64,000 nucleotides of DNA. Origin: Agromyces allii. Its GTDB lineage: Bacteria > Actinomycetota > Actinomycetes > Actinomycetales > Microbacteriaceae. The translations under genes were made by a program, and so were the position numbers. Location: assembly GCF_009749385.1 (NCBI RefSeq), contig NZ_WBIN01000006.1:186001-250000 (forward strand), given 5' to 3'. Position 1 is the first letter of the stretch; each line of letters opens with the position of its first letter. Positions 1 to 8,580 of this stretch are shown here, piece by piece. The notes under the pieces were generated by a model. That model saw nothing but the letters and a program-made list of their open reading frames with translations, ran no database searches and was not told where the DNA came from.

Positions 1-191
1 TCGAGACGCGCGACTCCGGCGTGCCGGTCGTCGTGGTCTCGACCGAGCTCGACGAGGTCGCCGCACTCGCCGACCGCATCATGGTCATGTACCGGGGCCG
101 CATCGTCGGCATCGTGCCCGGCGACACCCCCCGCGAAGTCCTCGGCCTCATGATGGCCGGAGAAGTCCCCACCGAAGGAGCCGCCGCATGA
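1..191 (+). CDS. Nucleoside-type ABC importer, ATP-binding protein (3' end only)
   Basis: Only the last 62 codons are inside the window; the gene starts upstream. The visible tail contains the end of an ABC ATPase domain of the RbsA/XylG sugar-nucleoside type: after the Walker B region comes VSTELDEVAALADRIMVMY, then RGRIVG, the usual C-terminal signature of the second ATPase half in this family, where a Ser-Thr/Ser-Glu pair replaces the H-loop histidine. Its TGA overlaps the ATG of the next permease (ATGA), so the genes are translationally coupled. With the two permeases that follow, it most likely powers nucleoside uptake of the BmpA/PnrA kind; the lipoprotein binding subunit would lie upstream. 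Confidence 0.9.
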   Translation, partial: ETRDSGVPVVVVSTELDEVAALADRIMVMYRGRIVGIVPGDTPREVLGLMMAGEVPTEGAAA

Positions 192-1549
192 GCGACCCCC
201 GCGAACCCGCTTCCGGCGGAGCCGACTCCCGCGAACCCGACGCCGACGTCGCGATCGAGGAGCCCGGTTCCGTCGCGGCCACGAGCACCACCACGACGAC
301 GACCGCCGCCGCCCGGGCTGCAGCGCCCGAGGTCGAGCCGCCGTCGCGCTGGCACACGATGCTGCACCAGATCGCGACCGGCAACGCGATCATCTCGGTG
401 CTCGCCGTGATCCTCGCGCTCATCGTGGGTGCGATCATGATCGCCTTCACCGACGAGAACGTGCAGAAGGCGAGCGTGTACTTCTTCGCCCGCCCCGGCG
501 ACACCGTCGTCGCGGTCTGGCAGTCGGTCTCCGGCGCCTACACCGCGCTCTTCCAGGGCTCGGTCTACAACTTCAACCGCGACACGTTCGCGGCCGGCAT
601 CCGCCCGCTCACCGAGACGCTCACGTTCGCGACGCCGCTCATCGCGGGCGGCCTCGGCGTCGGCCTGGCGTTCCGCGTCGGCATGTTCAACATCGGCGGT
701 CGCGGGCAGATGCTCATCGCGGCGTCGGTCGCGGGCTGGATCGGCTTCGGCTTCGATCTGCCGTGGGGCCTGCACATGCTCGTCGCGCTCATCGGCGGAC
801 TCCTCGGCGGCGCGCTCTGGGCCGGCATCGCGGGCCTCCTGAAGGCCCGCACCGGGGCGCACGAGGTGATCGTCACGATCATGCTGAACTACGTCGCGTT
901 CTACCTCGTGTCATGGATGCTGCGCACCCCCGGCCTGCTGCAGGCCCCGGGTTCGAGCAACCCGAAGACGCCCGCCATGAAGGAGACCGCGATCTTCCCG
1001 GCCCTCCTCGGGCCGCAGTACAACCTGCACTTCGGCTTCATCCTCGTGGTCGGTGCGACCGTGCTCGTCTGGTGGATCCTCAGCCGCTCGAGCCTCGGCT
1101 TCAAGTTCCGCGCCGTCGGCGAGAACCCGAACGCGGCACGCGTGGCGGGCATCAACGTGAAGTCGATGTACGTCTACGCGATGCTCATCGCGGGTGCACT
1201 GCTCGGTCTCGCGGGCGTCAGCCAGGTGCTCGGCACCGTCACCACGGGCTTCACGGCCGGCATCGACGCGGGCATCGGCTTCGACGCGATCACCGTCGCG
1301 CTGCTCGGGCGCTCGACGCCGTGGGGCATCTTCGTGGCCGGCATCCTGTTCGGCGCGTTCAAGGCCGGCGGCTTCTCGATGCAGGCCGCAGAGGGCGTGC
1401 CCGTCGAGATCGTGCTCGTCGTCCAGTCGCTCATCGTGCTCTTCATCGCCGCGCCGCCGCTCGTGCGCACGATCTTCCGCCTGCCAGACCCGTCCCGAGC
1501 CGCGAAGCGACCTCGCCCGATCGTCACGAAGGAGGTGAAGGCGAAATGA
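188..1549 (+). CDS. Nucleoside ABC transporter permease 1
   Basis: Encodes a 453-residue inner-membrane permease of the branched-chain/ribose permease family (BPD_transp_2). The first 55 or so residues are hydrophilic and low in complexity (runs of Thr and Ala), followed by a TM helix near residues 65-85 and a core of about eight further helices. The cytoplasmic coupling loop GENPNAARVAGI is well conserved. Start ATG overlaps the ATPase stop; the stop overlaps the ATG of the second permease. A ribosome-binding site for the next gene (AAGGAGGTGA, 1529-1538) lies in its last codons. The adjacent cytidine deaminase, thymidine phosphorylase and adenosine deaminase argue for nucleosides rather than sugars as substrate; that is inference. 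Confidence 0.93.
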   Translation: MSDPREPASGGADSREPDADVAIEEPGSVAATSTTTTTTAAARAAAPEVEPPSRWHTMLHQIATGNAIISVLAVILALIVGAIMIAFTDENVQKASVYFFARPGDTVVAVWQSVSGAYTALFQGSVYNFNRDTFAAGIRPLTETLTFATPLIAGGLGVGLAFRVGMFNIGGRGQMLIAASVAGWIGFGFDLPWGLHMLVALIGGLLGGALWAGIAGLLKARTGAHEVIVTIMLNYVAFYLVSWMLRTPGLLQAPGSSNPKTPAMKETAIFPALLGPQYNLHFGFILVVGATVLVWWILSRSSLGFKFRAVGENPNAARVAGINVKSMYVYAMLIAGALLGLAGVSQVLGTVTTGFTAGIDAGIGFDAITVALLGRSTPWGIFVAGILFGAFKAGGFSMQAAEGVPVEIVLVVQSLIVLFIAAPPLVRTIFRLPDPSRAAKRPRPIVTKEVKAK

Positions 1550-2832
1550 GCACGACCGTGCAGCAGACGCCTGCATCCGACGTCCCCGCCCTCGCGACGA
1601 CCGTCGTCACGAGCTGGAAGGCGCCCATCGCCTTCGCAGCCTTCACGCTCATCGCCCTCCTGCTCGCGGTGTTCGCCCCGCGCGAGGGCGAGACCGGGTT
1701 CCGCCTCTCCGAGGCGAAGGACGTCATCCAGATCACGACGATCACCACGCCCGCGATGCCCACCCTCTGGGTCGTCATCGTGCTGCTCGCCCTCGCGACC
1801 GCGTACTCCGTGTTCATCGTCGCCTCGAAGCGTCGCGTGCCGCTCTGGCTCATCGTCGTCTTCGCGGTGCTGTTCATGGTCGGCTTCCTCACCTGGGCGG
1901 CCGCGGGTGCGACGATCCCCGTGGTCGGACTGCTCTTCGGCTCGCTGAGCCTCGCCGTGCCGCTCATCTTCGGATCGCTCTCTGGCGTGCTCTCCGAACG
2001 GGTCGGCGTCATCAACATCGCGATCGAGGGCCAGCTGCTCGCGGGTGCCTTCACGGCTGCGGTCGTGGCCAGCATCACGGGCCAGCCCATCGCCGGGCTC
2101 TTCGCCGCGATGGTCGCCGGCATGCTCGTCTCGTTCGTGCTGGCGGCGTTCTCCATCAAGTACTTCGTCGACCAGGTCATCGTCGGCGTCGTGCTCAACG
2201 TGCTGGTCCTCGGCCTCACGAGCTTCTTCTACTCGCAGGTGCTCGTGCCGAACGCCGCGCAGCTGAACACGCCGCCGCGCTTCGACCGGCTGCCGATCCC
2301 GGTGCTCAGCGAGATCCCGATCATCGGACCGGTGCTCTTCCGACAGACGCTCGTGGTCTACCTCATGTACGTGGCCGTCGCGCTCGTGTACATCGGCCTC
2401 TTCCACACCAAGTGGGGACTGCGCCTGCGAGCGGTCGGCGAGCACCCGCAGGCCGCCGACACCGTCGGCATCAAGGTCAACCGCACGCGGTTCTGGAACG
2501 TCGCCCTCGCGGGCGCGATCGCCGGCCTCGGCGGCACGTTCTTCACCATCGGGTCAGGCATCGCGTTCAACAAGGAGATGACGGCCGGAGCCGGCTTCAT
2601 CGCCCTCGCCGCGGTCATCTTCGGCCAGTGGGATCCGATCAAGGCGACCTTCGCGGCGCTGCTCTTCGGATTCGCGTCGAACCTGCAGAACACCCTTGCG
2701 GTCATCGGGTCGCCCGTGCCGAGCGAGTTCATGCTCATGCTCCCGTACGTCGTGACGATCTTCGCCGTCGCCGGGCTGGTGGGCAAGGTGCGCGGCCCGG
2801 CCGCGGCGGGCAAACCGTACATCAAGTCCTGA
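1546..2832 (+). CDS. Nucleoside ABC transporter permease 2
   Basis: Encodes a 428-residue second permease of the same family, forming a heterodimer with the upstream one. The ATG at 1546 is preceded by a near-perfect Shine-Dalgarno sequence (1529-1538) and overlaps the preceding stop, which decides the start although the frame stays open far upstream. N-terminal helices fall around residues 23-42, 75-95 and 100-120. The loop GEHPQAADTVGIKVNRTRFW matches the coupling loop of the partner (GENPNAARVAGINVKS), as expected for paralogous subunits. It ends 67 nt before cytidine deaminase on the same strand, so transport and salvage are probably co-transcribed. Confidence 0.93.
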   Translation: MSTTVQQTPASDVPALATTVVTSWKAPIAFAAFTLIALLLAVFAPREGETGFRLSEAKDVIQITTITTPAMPTLWVVIVLLALATAYSVFIVASKRRVPLWLIVVFAVLFMVGFLTWAAAGATIPVVGLLFGSLSLAVPLIFGSLSGVLSERVGVINIAIEGQLLAGAFTAAVVASITGQPIAGLFAAMVAGMLVSFVLAAFSIKYFVDQVIVGVVLNVLVLGLTSFFYSQVLVPNAAQLNTPPRFDRLPIPVLSEIPIIGPVLFRQTLVVYLMYVAVALVYIGLFHTKWGLRLRAVGEHPQAADTVGIKVNRTRFWNVALAGAIAGLGGTFFTIGSGIAFNKEMTAGAGFIALAAVIFGQWDPIKATFAALLFGFASNLQNTLAVIGSPVPSEFMLMLPYVVTIFAVAGLVGKVRGPAAAGKPYIKS

Positions 2833-2899
2833 CCTCGTGCGCGCCGGCGTCGGCGCGCACGAGCACGGCGGAACACCCATCCACGAACGGGGGAGCACC

Positions 2900-3349
2900 A
2901 TGACCGCAACGGATGCGATCGACTGGACCGATCTTCGCGAGCGCGCACGCGAAGCCATGGCCAAGGCCTACGTGCCGTACTCCGAGTTCCCGGTGGGGGC
3001 CGCGGCGATCGTCGACGACGGCCGCATCGTGAGCGGCTGCAACGTCGAGAACGCCTCGTACGGCGTGACGCTCTGCGCCGAGTGCTCGCTCGTGTCGGCG
3101 CTCATCATGTCGGGCGGCGGGCGCCTCGTGGCGTTCTCGTGCGTCGACGGGCACGGCAACGTGCTCATGCCGTGCGGGCGCTGCCGTCAGCTGCTCTACG
3201 AGCACTCGTCCGAGGGGATGCTGCTCGAGACCGTCTCGGGCATCAAGACCATCGACGAGGTGCTGCCCGACGCGTTCGGACCGAGGCAGCTCGCAGAATT
3301 CAAGGGCGTCGAGTACAAGGGCGCCGAAAGCAAGGGAGCTGGAGCATGA
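2900..3349 (+). CDS. cdd: Cytidine deaminase
   Basis: Encodes a 149-residue cytosolic zinc enzyme that converts cytidine and deoxycytidine to uridine and deoxyuridine. The zinc site and general base are visible: Cys59-Ala-Glu61 in CAEC and Pro-Cys92-Gly-Arg-Cys95 in PCGRCRQ. N-terminal VPYSEFPVGAAA and GCNVENASYG are family hallmarks of the small homotetrameric form. The C-terminus carries an unusual Lys-Gly-rich tail (FKGVEYKGAESKGAGA) beyond the usual domain end. A GGGGGA ribosome site precedes the ATG. Its stop overlaps the ATG of deoA. Product uridine/deoxyuridine can be split by the neighbouring phosphorylase. Confidence 0.95.
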   Translation: MTATDAIDWTDLRERAREAMAKAYVPYSEFPVGAAAIVDDGRIVSGCNVENASYGVTLCAECSLVSALIMSGGGRLVAFSCVDGHGNVLMPCGRCRQLLYEHSSEGMLLETVSGIKTIDEVLPDAFGPRQLAEFKGVEYKGAESKGAGA

Positions 3350-4647
3350 GCGGCATCGAGGCATTCGACGCGGTCGACCTGATCCGGGCGAAGCGCGACG
3401 GGCACGAACTCGAGACCCCTGAGATCGGGTGGCTCGTCGACGCCTACACGCGCGGGTACGTGGCCGACGAGCAGATGTCGGCCATGACCATGGCGATCTT
3501 CCTGAACGGCATGAGCCGCCGCGAGATCCGCGACCTCACCATGGCGATGATCGCCTCGGGTGAGCGCATGGACTTCGGCGGCCTGGGCAAGCCGACGTCC
3601 GACAAGCACTCCACGGGTGGCGTCGGCGACAAGATCACCCTGCCGCTCATGCCGCTGGTCGCGAGCTTCGGCGTCGCGGTGCCGCAGCTCTCCGGCCGGG
3701 GTCTCGGACACACCGGCGGCACGCTCGACAAGCTCGAGTCGATCCCGGGCTGGCGCGCCGACCTCACGAACGAGGAGATGTTCGCGCAGCTCCGCGAGGT
3801 GGGCGGCGTCATCTGCGCCGCCGGGTCCGGCCTCGCACCGGCCGACAAGAAGCTCTACGCGTTGCGCGACATCACGGGCACGGTCGAGGCGATCCCACTG
3901 ATCGCGAGCTCGATCATGTCGAAGAAGATCGCGGAGGGCACGGGTGCGCTCGTGCTCGACGTGAAGTTCGGCTCCGGCGCGTTCCTGCAGGACATCGACC
4001 GCTCGCGCGAGCTCGCCCGCACGATGGTCGCGCTCGGCGAAGACGCCGGCGTCGCGACATCCGCCCTCATCACCAACATGAACGTCCCCCTCGGGCTCAC
4101 GATCGGCAACGCGAACGAGGTTCGCGAGTCGGTCGAGGTGCTCGCCGGCGGCGGTCCGGCCGACGTGCGCGCGCTCACCGTCGCGCTCGCGAAGGAGATG
4201 CTCGAGCTCGCCGGGGTGCGCGACGCCGACGTCGAGGCGGCCCTCGACGACGGTCGCGCCATGGACAGCTGGCGCGCGTTCGTCGTGGCCCAGGGCGGCG
4301 ACCCCGACGCGGCCCTGCCAGTCGCTCGCGAGACCCACACGGTCGTCGCCGACCGCGACGGCGTGCTCGTCGAGCAGCAGGCGCTGCCCTTCGGCATCGC
4401 CGCCTGGCGCCTCGGCGCGGGTCGTGCGCGCAAGGAGGACCCGGTGCACCACGCGGCCGGCATCGACCTGCACGCGAAGCCCGGCGACACGGTGCGCAAG
4501 GGCGAGCCGCTCTTCACGCTCCTCGCCGACGAGCCCGCCCGGTTCGCCCGTGCACTCGCCGCGGTCGAGGGCGCGTACCGCATCGGCGATGCCGGAGAGC
4601 CGGTGCTCGACGGCGGCCCGCTCATCGCCGACCGCATCGGCGGCTGA
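3346..4647 (+). CDS. deoA: Thymidine/pyrimidine-nucleoside phosphorylase
   Basis: Encodes a 433-residue enzyme that phosphorolyses thymidine or deoxyuridine to the base and 2-deoxyribose-1-phosphate. Diagnostic phosphate-binding motif KHSTGGVGDK lies at residues 87-96, followed by SGRGLGHTGGTLDKLE; the helical N-domain, glycosyltransferase-like alpha/beta domain and C-terminal barrel-sandwich (HAAGIDLHAKPGDTVRKGEPL, given here only as location about 385-405) are all present. Length fits the family (about 430-440). The ATG overlaps the cdd stop, so the two are translationally coupled. The product sugar phosphate would be isomerised by a phosphopentomutase; the only mutase in the window is at 6790-8571. 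Confidence 0.95.
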   Translation: MSGIEAFDAVDLIRAKRDGHELETPEIGWLVDAYTRGYVADEQMSAMTMAIFLNGMSRREIRDLTMAMIASGERMDFGGLGKPTSDKHSTGGVGDKITLPLMPLVASFGVAVPQLSGRGLGHTGGTLDKLESIPGWRADLTNEEMFAQLREVGGVICAAGSGLAPADKKLYALRDITGTVEAIPLIASSIMSKKIAEGTGALVLDVKFGSGAFLQDIDRSRELARTMVALGEDAGVATSALITNMNVPLGLTIGNANEVRESVEVLAGGGPADVRALTVALAKEMLELAGVRDADVEAALDDGRAMDSWRAFVVAQGGDPDAALPVARETHTVVADRDGVLVEQQALPFGIAAWRLGAGRARKEDPVHHAAGIDLHAKPGDTVRKGEPLFTLLADEPARFARALAAVEGAYRIGDAGEPVLDGGPLIADRIGG

Positions 4648-4662
4648 CCTCCCGACGACGCC

Positions 4663-4691
4663 CTGCCGAGTGCCTCCCGCAGCCTCGGCAG
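4663..4691 (+). terminator. Hairpin after deoA
   Basis: Perfect 8-bp inverted repeat CTGCCGAG / CTCGGCAG with a 13-nt loop, starting 15 nt after the deoA stop. There is no T-tract, as is common in actinobacterial terminators. It separates the importer-cdd-deoA operon from add, which has its own promoter. Confidence 0.5.
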
Positions 4692-4734
4692 GCGTAGCTT
4701 CGAGATTGCCGAGACTTCGCGGCGGCCTCGCCGC

Positions 4735-4740
4735 TATCGT
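4735..4740 (+). promoter_or_regulatory. -10 element of add (leaderless)
   Basis: TATCGT fits TANNNT and sits exactly 6 nt before the GTG at 4747, so transcription would begin at the start codon. There is no Shine-Dalgarno sequence before this GTG. Confidence 0.55.
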
Positions 4741-4746
4741 GGACTC

Positions 4747-5868
4747 GTGAACACGATTCCGACGGAGTACCGGCTCGAGGGCGACGGCGCGAACATCCAG
4801 GCATTGCCGAAGGTGTCCCTGCACGACCACCTCGACGGCGGTCTGCGCCCGCAGACCATCATCGAGCTCGCCGACGCCGCAGGCGTCGACGTTCCCGTCC
4901 ACGACGCCGACGAGCTCGGTTCGTGGTTCGCCGAGAAGGCCGATTCGGGCTCGCTCGTCGAATACCTGAAGACCTTCGACCTGACGACCGCCGTCATGCA
5001 GACGCGCGAGGGGCTCACCAGGGTCGCTCGCGAGTTCGTGCAGGACCTCGCCGCCGACGGCGTCGTCTACGGCGAAGTCCGCTGGGCGCCCGAGCAGCAC
5101 CTCGCGCGGGGCCTCAGCCTCGACGAGGTCGTCGAGGCCGTGCAGACGGGCCTCGACGAGGGCATCGACGACGCCCGCAGCCAGGGCCACGCGATCCGCA
5201 CGGGCCAGCTCGTCACGGCCATGCGCCACGCCGATCGGGGTCTCGAGATCGCCGAGCTCGCCGTGCGCCACCGCGACCGGGGCGTCGTCGGCTTCGACAT
5301 CGCCGGAGCAGAGGCGGGGTTCCCGGCCAGCCGGCACCGCACGGCCTTCGACTTCCTGGCCGGCCAGTACCTGCCCGTCACGGTGCACGCTGGCGAGGCC
5401 GACGGCCTCGAGTCCATCCGCAGCGCGCTCTTCGACGGCCGCGCCCTTCGCCTCGGCCATGGTGTGCGCCTGGCCGAAGACCTCACGATCGAGCGCCAAG
5501 ACGACGAGAACACGTACGTCTCGCTCGGCCCGATCGCGCAGTGGGTGCGCGACCGCGAGATCGCGCTCGAGCTGAGCCCGTCGTCCAACCTGCAGACGGG
5601 GGCGATCGAGGCCTGGGGCGATGAGCTCATCGACCACCCCTTCGACCTGCTCTACCAGCTCGGCTTCCGGGTCACGGTCAACACCGACAACCGCCTGCAG
5701 TCGGCCACGAGCCTCACGCGCGAACTCGCCCTCCTCGCCGATGCCTTCGGGTACGACCTCGACGACTTCGAGACGTTCCAGCTGAACGCGGCTGCGGCGA
5801 CGTTCCTCCCGCTCGACGACCGCGAGGAGCTCGCCGAGGTCATCCGCGAGGGCTTCGACGAAGCCTGA
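4747..5868 (+). CDS. add: Adenosine deaminase
   Basis: Encodes a 373-residue zinc amidohydrolase converting adenosine and deoxyadenosine to inosine and deoxyinosine. Metal ligands His26 and His28 lie in HDHLDGGLRP; the catalytic base region VHAGEA places His214 and Glu217; RLGHGVRL follows. The late motif reads NTDNR, a variant of the NTDDP/SDDP motif that retains the catalytic Asp. The GTG start at 4747 is supported by the family N-terminus (LPKVSLHDHLDGG close to the start) and by a -10 element 6 nt upstream. Inosine produced here feeds the purine nucleoside phosphorylase at 8581-9408. Confidence 0.95.
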   Translation: MNTIPTEYRLEGDGANIQALPKVSLHDHLDGGLRPQTIIELADAAGVDVPVHDADELGSWFAEKADSGSLVEYLKTFDLTTAVMQTREGLTRVAREFVQDLAADGVVYGEVRWAPEQHLARGLSLDEVVEAVQTGLDEGIDDARSQGHAIRTGQLVTAMRHADRGLEIAELAVRHRDRGVVGFDIAGAEAGFPASRHRTAFDFLAGQYLPVTVHAGEADGLESIRSALFDGRALRLGHGVRLAEDLTIERQDDENTYVSLGPIAQWVRDREIALELSPSSNLQTGAIEAWGDELIDHPFDLLYQLGFRVTVNTDNRLQSATSLTRELALLADAFGYDLDDFETFQLNAAAATFLPLDDREELAEVIREGFDEA

Positions 5869-5876
5869 ACGGATGT

Positions 5877-5898
5877 CGCGGCGCATCCCGGCGCCGCG
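5877..5898 (+). terminator. Hairpin after add
   Basis: Perfect 8-bp GC-only stem CGCGGCGC / GCGCCGCG with a 6-nt loop, 9 nt after the add stop. Confidence 0.5.
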
Positions 5899-5961
5899 GT
5901 CACGAGCACACCCGATCCTCCAGCCATCGCGCGAACCCGTGCTGAAACGGAACGACCACAC

Positions 5962-6417
5962 ATGACCACGACACTGCCCGACACGGCGGTCGTCCTCGGT
6001 GCCGACGTCCCCGACTGGCGCACCGCGGTCCGCGAGTCCGGTCGCGCGCTCACGCGGGCAAAGGTGACCAGGCCCGAGTACACCGAGCGCATGATCGGGG
6101 TGATCGAGGAGTTCGGCGCCTACGTGGTCATCGCCCCCGGTCTCGCGCTCGCGCACGCGCGCCCGGGGCCCGACGTGCTCGGCGAGGGCCTCTCGGTCGT
6201 GACGCTCGCGACCCCGGTCGACTTCGGACACCCGCACAACGATCCCGTTCGCGTGGTGATCGGGCTGGCGGTCGCGAACGCTGAAGAGCACGTCGCCTCG
6301 GTGGCGAGGCTCGCGAACGTGTTCAACGACCTGGGCGTCATCGATCGCCTCGCGCAGGCGACCGACGCCGACGAGGTGCGCGTGCTCCTCGGCGTTCCGG
6401 CCGGCGGTGAGGCATGA
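5962..6417 (+). CDS. PTS EIIA component, mannitol/fructose/ascorbate type
   Basis: Encodes a 151-residue soluble EIIA (PTS_EIIA_2) that takes a phosphate from HPr and passes it to EIIB. The phosphorylatable histidine is His65 in LALAHARPG, and the surrounding YVVIAPGLALAHARPG and TPVDFGHPHNDPV segments are typical of SgaA/UlaC-type EIIA. The full domain is present with no fused EIIB or EIIC. The stop overlaps the ATG of the EIIB gene (ATGA). No membrane EIIC lies on either side: upstream is add, downstream a convergent mutase. The sugar or regulatory target cannot be named from the sequence; ascorbate/pentitol-type substrates are only suggested by family resemblance. Confidence 0.88.
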   Translation: MTTTLPDTAVVLGADVPDWRTAVRESGRALTRAKVTRPEYTERMIGVIEEFGAYVVIAPGLALAHARPGPDVLGEGLSVVTLATPVDFGHPHNDPVRVVIGLAVANAEEHVASVARLANVFNDLGVIDRLAQATDADEVRVLLGVPAGGEA

Positions 6418-6698
6418 GGATCATCGCGGTCTGCGGCGAGGGCATCGGCACCTCGGCCATCCTCAAGGTCAACGCCGAGCGCGCACTCGACCGGCTCGGA
6501 CTCAGCGCTTCGGTCGACGCGAGCGACCTCGCCTCGGTAGCGGATGCCGCGGCCGACGCCCAGGTCGTGCTCACGTCGACCGAGCTCGCCGCCGACGTTC
6601 GCGCGAAGCTCGGGCGCTCGTTCGCCGAGATCATCGAGATCGTGAACTACTTCGACGTCGAGGAGATCGGCTCGAAGCTCGAACGCTCGCTCGGCTGA
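6414..6698 (+). CDS. PTS EIIB component, ascorbate (SgaB) type
   Basis: Encodes a 94-residue EIIB with the P-loop CGEGIGTS; Cys7 is the phosphorylation site. The small Rossmann-like fold is complete. It is translationally coupled to the EIIA gene and ends before a strong bidirectional hairpin, so the operon contains only EIIA and EIIB. Without an EIIC it either partners a permease encoded elsewhere or works as a phosphate relay for regulation. Family membership is clear; partner and substrate are unknown. Confidence 0.87.
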   Translation: MRIIAVCGEGIGTSAILKVNAERALDRLGLSASVDASDLASVADAAADAQVVLTSTELAADVRAKLGRSFAEIIEIVNYFDVEEIGSKLERSLG

Positions 6699-6709
6699 AT
6701 CGCGTTCCG

Positions 6710-6742
6710 TTCGGGCCCGCCCTGTTCGCCGGGCGGCCCGAA
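6710..6742. terminator. Bidirectional terminator between EIIB and the mutase gene
   Basis: TTCGGGCCCGCCC pairs with GGGCGGCCCGAA with a single-base bulge and an 8-nt loop. It lies between convergent genes, 11 nt past the EIIB stop, and can serve both strands. Confidence 0.65.
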
Positions 6743-6789
6743 GCCGGCCCGGGCCGCCCGCATCGCGAGCCGCCCGAACCGGCGTCGGC

Positions 6790-8571
6790 TCAGGCGGTGA
6801 GCTCGCGCATGCCCGCTTCGAGGCGGGCGAGCGTGTCGGATGCCGCGGCGCGGCGCTCGGCGACCGTGCCCTCGTGGGCGACGACGTCGAGGTAGACCTT
6901 GAGCTTCGGCTCGGTGCCGCTCGGGCGCACCATGACGCGCGACCCGCCCTCGAGGAAGATGCGCAGCACGTCGCTGGGGGCGAGAGCCCCGAACCCGTCG
7001 GAGAGGTCTTCGATGCGCTCGACCGTGATGCCGCCGATCTCCGACGGCGGCTCGGCGCGCAGGCGCGCCATGATCGCGCCGATGCGGCTGAGGTCGGTGA
7101 CGCGCAGTGAGATCTGGCCGGAGTCGTGGCATCCGAATCGCTCGACGAACTCGTCGAGGTGGTCGGCGACGGTGCGACCGGTCGCGTGCAGGTCTGCGGC
7201 GAGCGACAGGAACGCGACGGCGGCCGAGATGCCGTCTTTGTCGCGCACGGTGCCGGGGTTCACGAGGTAGCCCAGCGCCTCCTCGAAGCCGAACAGCAGG
7301 TTCGGCGCGCGCGAGATCCACTTGAAGCCCGTGAGCGTCGCCTCGAAGTCGAGGTCGTACGCCTGGGCGATCGCCTCGAGCCCGGGGGAGGAGACGATCG
7401 AGCACGCGAGCGAGCCGTCGGAGGCGCCGTCGCCCGTCTCTTCGGCGGCCTTGCGCGCGGCGCGCCAGCCGAGCAGCAGCCCGACCTCGTTGCCGGTGAG
7501 GCGACGGTAGCCGTCGGCCGCCCCTGCATCGGGGATCGCGATCGCGAGCCGGTCGGCGTCGGGGTCGTTCGCGACGATGAGCTCGGCGCCGACCTCGCGG
7601 GCCCGCGCGAACGAGAGGTCCATCGCGCCGGGCTCTTCGGGGTTCGGGAACGACACGGTCGGGAAGGCGGCGTCGGGCTCGATCTGCGCCTCGACGAGCG
7701 CGGGGGCGTCGAACCCGGCGGCGGTGAGCACGCGCGAGGCGGTCTCCCACCCGACACCGTGCATGGCGGTGTAGACGACCTTGGGCTGGGCCGGCGGAGC
7801 GTACCCCGCCTCGTGCGCGGTCGCCTGCACGTAGGCGTCGACGAGGGATTCGTCGGCGGTCTCGAACTCGCCGCGGGGCAGGTCGGTCACGAGCAGCGTC
7901 GCGGCGACGCCGGAGATGTGCGCGGCGATCTCGGCGTCGGACGGCGAGACGATCTGCGAGCCGTGGTCGGGGCCGCCGAGGTAGACCTTGTAGCCGTTGT
8001 CGTTCGGCGGGTTGTGCGAGGCCGTGACCATGATGCCGGCCGAGACGTCGAGGTGACGCACGGCGAACGCGAGCACCGGGGTCGGCAGCAGTCGCGGCAG
8101 CAGGATCGCCCGGATGCCCGCGCCGGCGAGGACCTCGGCCGAGTCGCGCGCGAACACCGCAGAGTTGCGGCGCCCGTCGTAGCCGATGACGACCGACGGG
8201 GTCGTGCCGGGCGCGCGCTCGAGCAGGAACGCCCCGAGCCCGGCCGCGGCCTGCGACACGAGCACGCGGTTCATGCGGTTCGGGCCGGCCGCGATCTCGC
8301 CGCGGAGCCCCGCGGTGCCGAAGGCGAGGCGCTGGTCGAACCGGTCGGCCAGGTCGGCGGATGCATCGGCGTCGCCGCCCTGCACCCGGGCGACGAGGTC
8401 GTCGAGCTCGACGCGCGTCTCGGGGTCGGGGTCTTGGGCGACCCACGCCTGCGCGAGCGCGATGCGGCGCGCGTCGTCGGCGGACGGGACGGCGGGGACG
8501 GCGGGGACGGCGGGGGTCGACCCGTCGGCCGACGAGCCGTCGGCGGGCGAGGTGGCGTCTGTCTGCGACAT
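6790..8571 (-). CDS. Phospho-sugar mutase (phosphogluco/phosphomanno/phosphopentomutase family)
   Basis: Encodes a 593-residue alpha-D-phosphohexomutase. The phosphoserine is Ser185 in TASHNPP, the metal-binding loop is DPDADR, and the C-terminal phosphate-binding loop RPSGTEPKLK is present. Length (about 590) matches the PGM2/PmmB-like subgroup, some members of which act on ribose- and deoxyribose-phosphates. It follows the purine nucleoside phosphorylase gene by 9 nt on the same strand, so phosphopentomutase activity in nucleoside salvage is plausible; glucose or mannose phosphates for the glycan locus are an alternative. The N-terminus has a 30-residue acidic/Pro-Ala tail with PAV repeated three times, encoded by tandem 9-bp DNA repeats at 8488-8516. 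Confidence 0.9.
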   Translation of the reverse strand: MSQTDATSPADGSSADGSTPAVPAVPAVPSADDARRIALAQAWVAQDPDPETRVELDDLVARVQGGDADASADLADRFDQRLAFGTAGLRGEIAAGPNRMNRVLVSQAAAGLGAFLLERAPGTTPSVVIGYDGRRNSAVFARDSAEVLAGAGIRAILLPRLLPTPVLAFAVRHLDVSAGIMVTASHNPPNDNGYKVYLGGPDHGSQIVSPSDAEIAAHISGVAATLLVTDLPRGEFETADESLVDAYVQATAHEAGYAPPAQPKVVYTAMHGVGWETASRVLTAAGFDAPALVEAQIEPDAAFPTVSFPNPEEPGAMDLSFARAREVGAELIVANDPDADRLAIAIPDAGAADGYRRLTGNEVGLLLGWRAARKAAEETGDGASDGSLACSIVSSPGLEAIAQAYDLDFEATLTGFKWISRAPNLLFGFEEALGYLVNPGTVRDKDGISAAVAFLSLAADLHATGRTVADHLDEFVERFGCHDSGQISLRVTDLSRIGAIMARLRAEPPSEIGGITVERIEDLSDGFGALAPSDVLRIFLEGGSRVMVRPSGTEPKLKVYLDVVAHEGTVAERRAAASDTLARLEAGMRELTA

Positions 8572-8580
8572 CCGGCGCTC

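Noticed and set aside
3196-6291. Very long open frame antisense to deoA and add (over 1000 codons)
   Set aside because: In high-GC DNA antisense and out-of-phase frames stay open; the composition (Arg, Glu, Val-rich, no domain) and the recognisable genes on the plus strand show it is not coding. Other long shadow frames in the window were left out for the same reason.
8488-8516. Short tandem repeats as a possible CRISPR or regulatory array
   Set aside because: Units are 9 bp, contiguous, in frame, with no spacers; they are a coding microsatellite.
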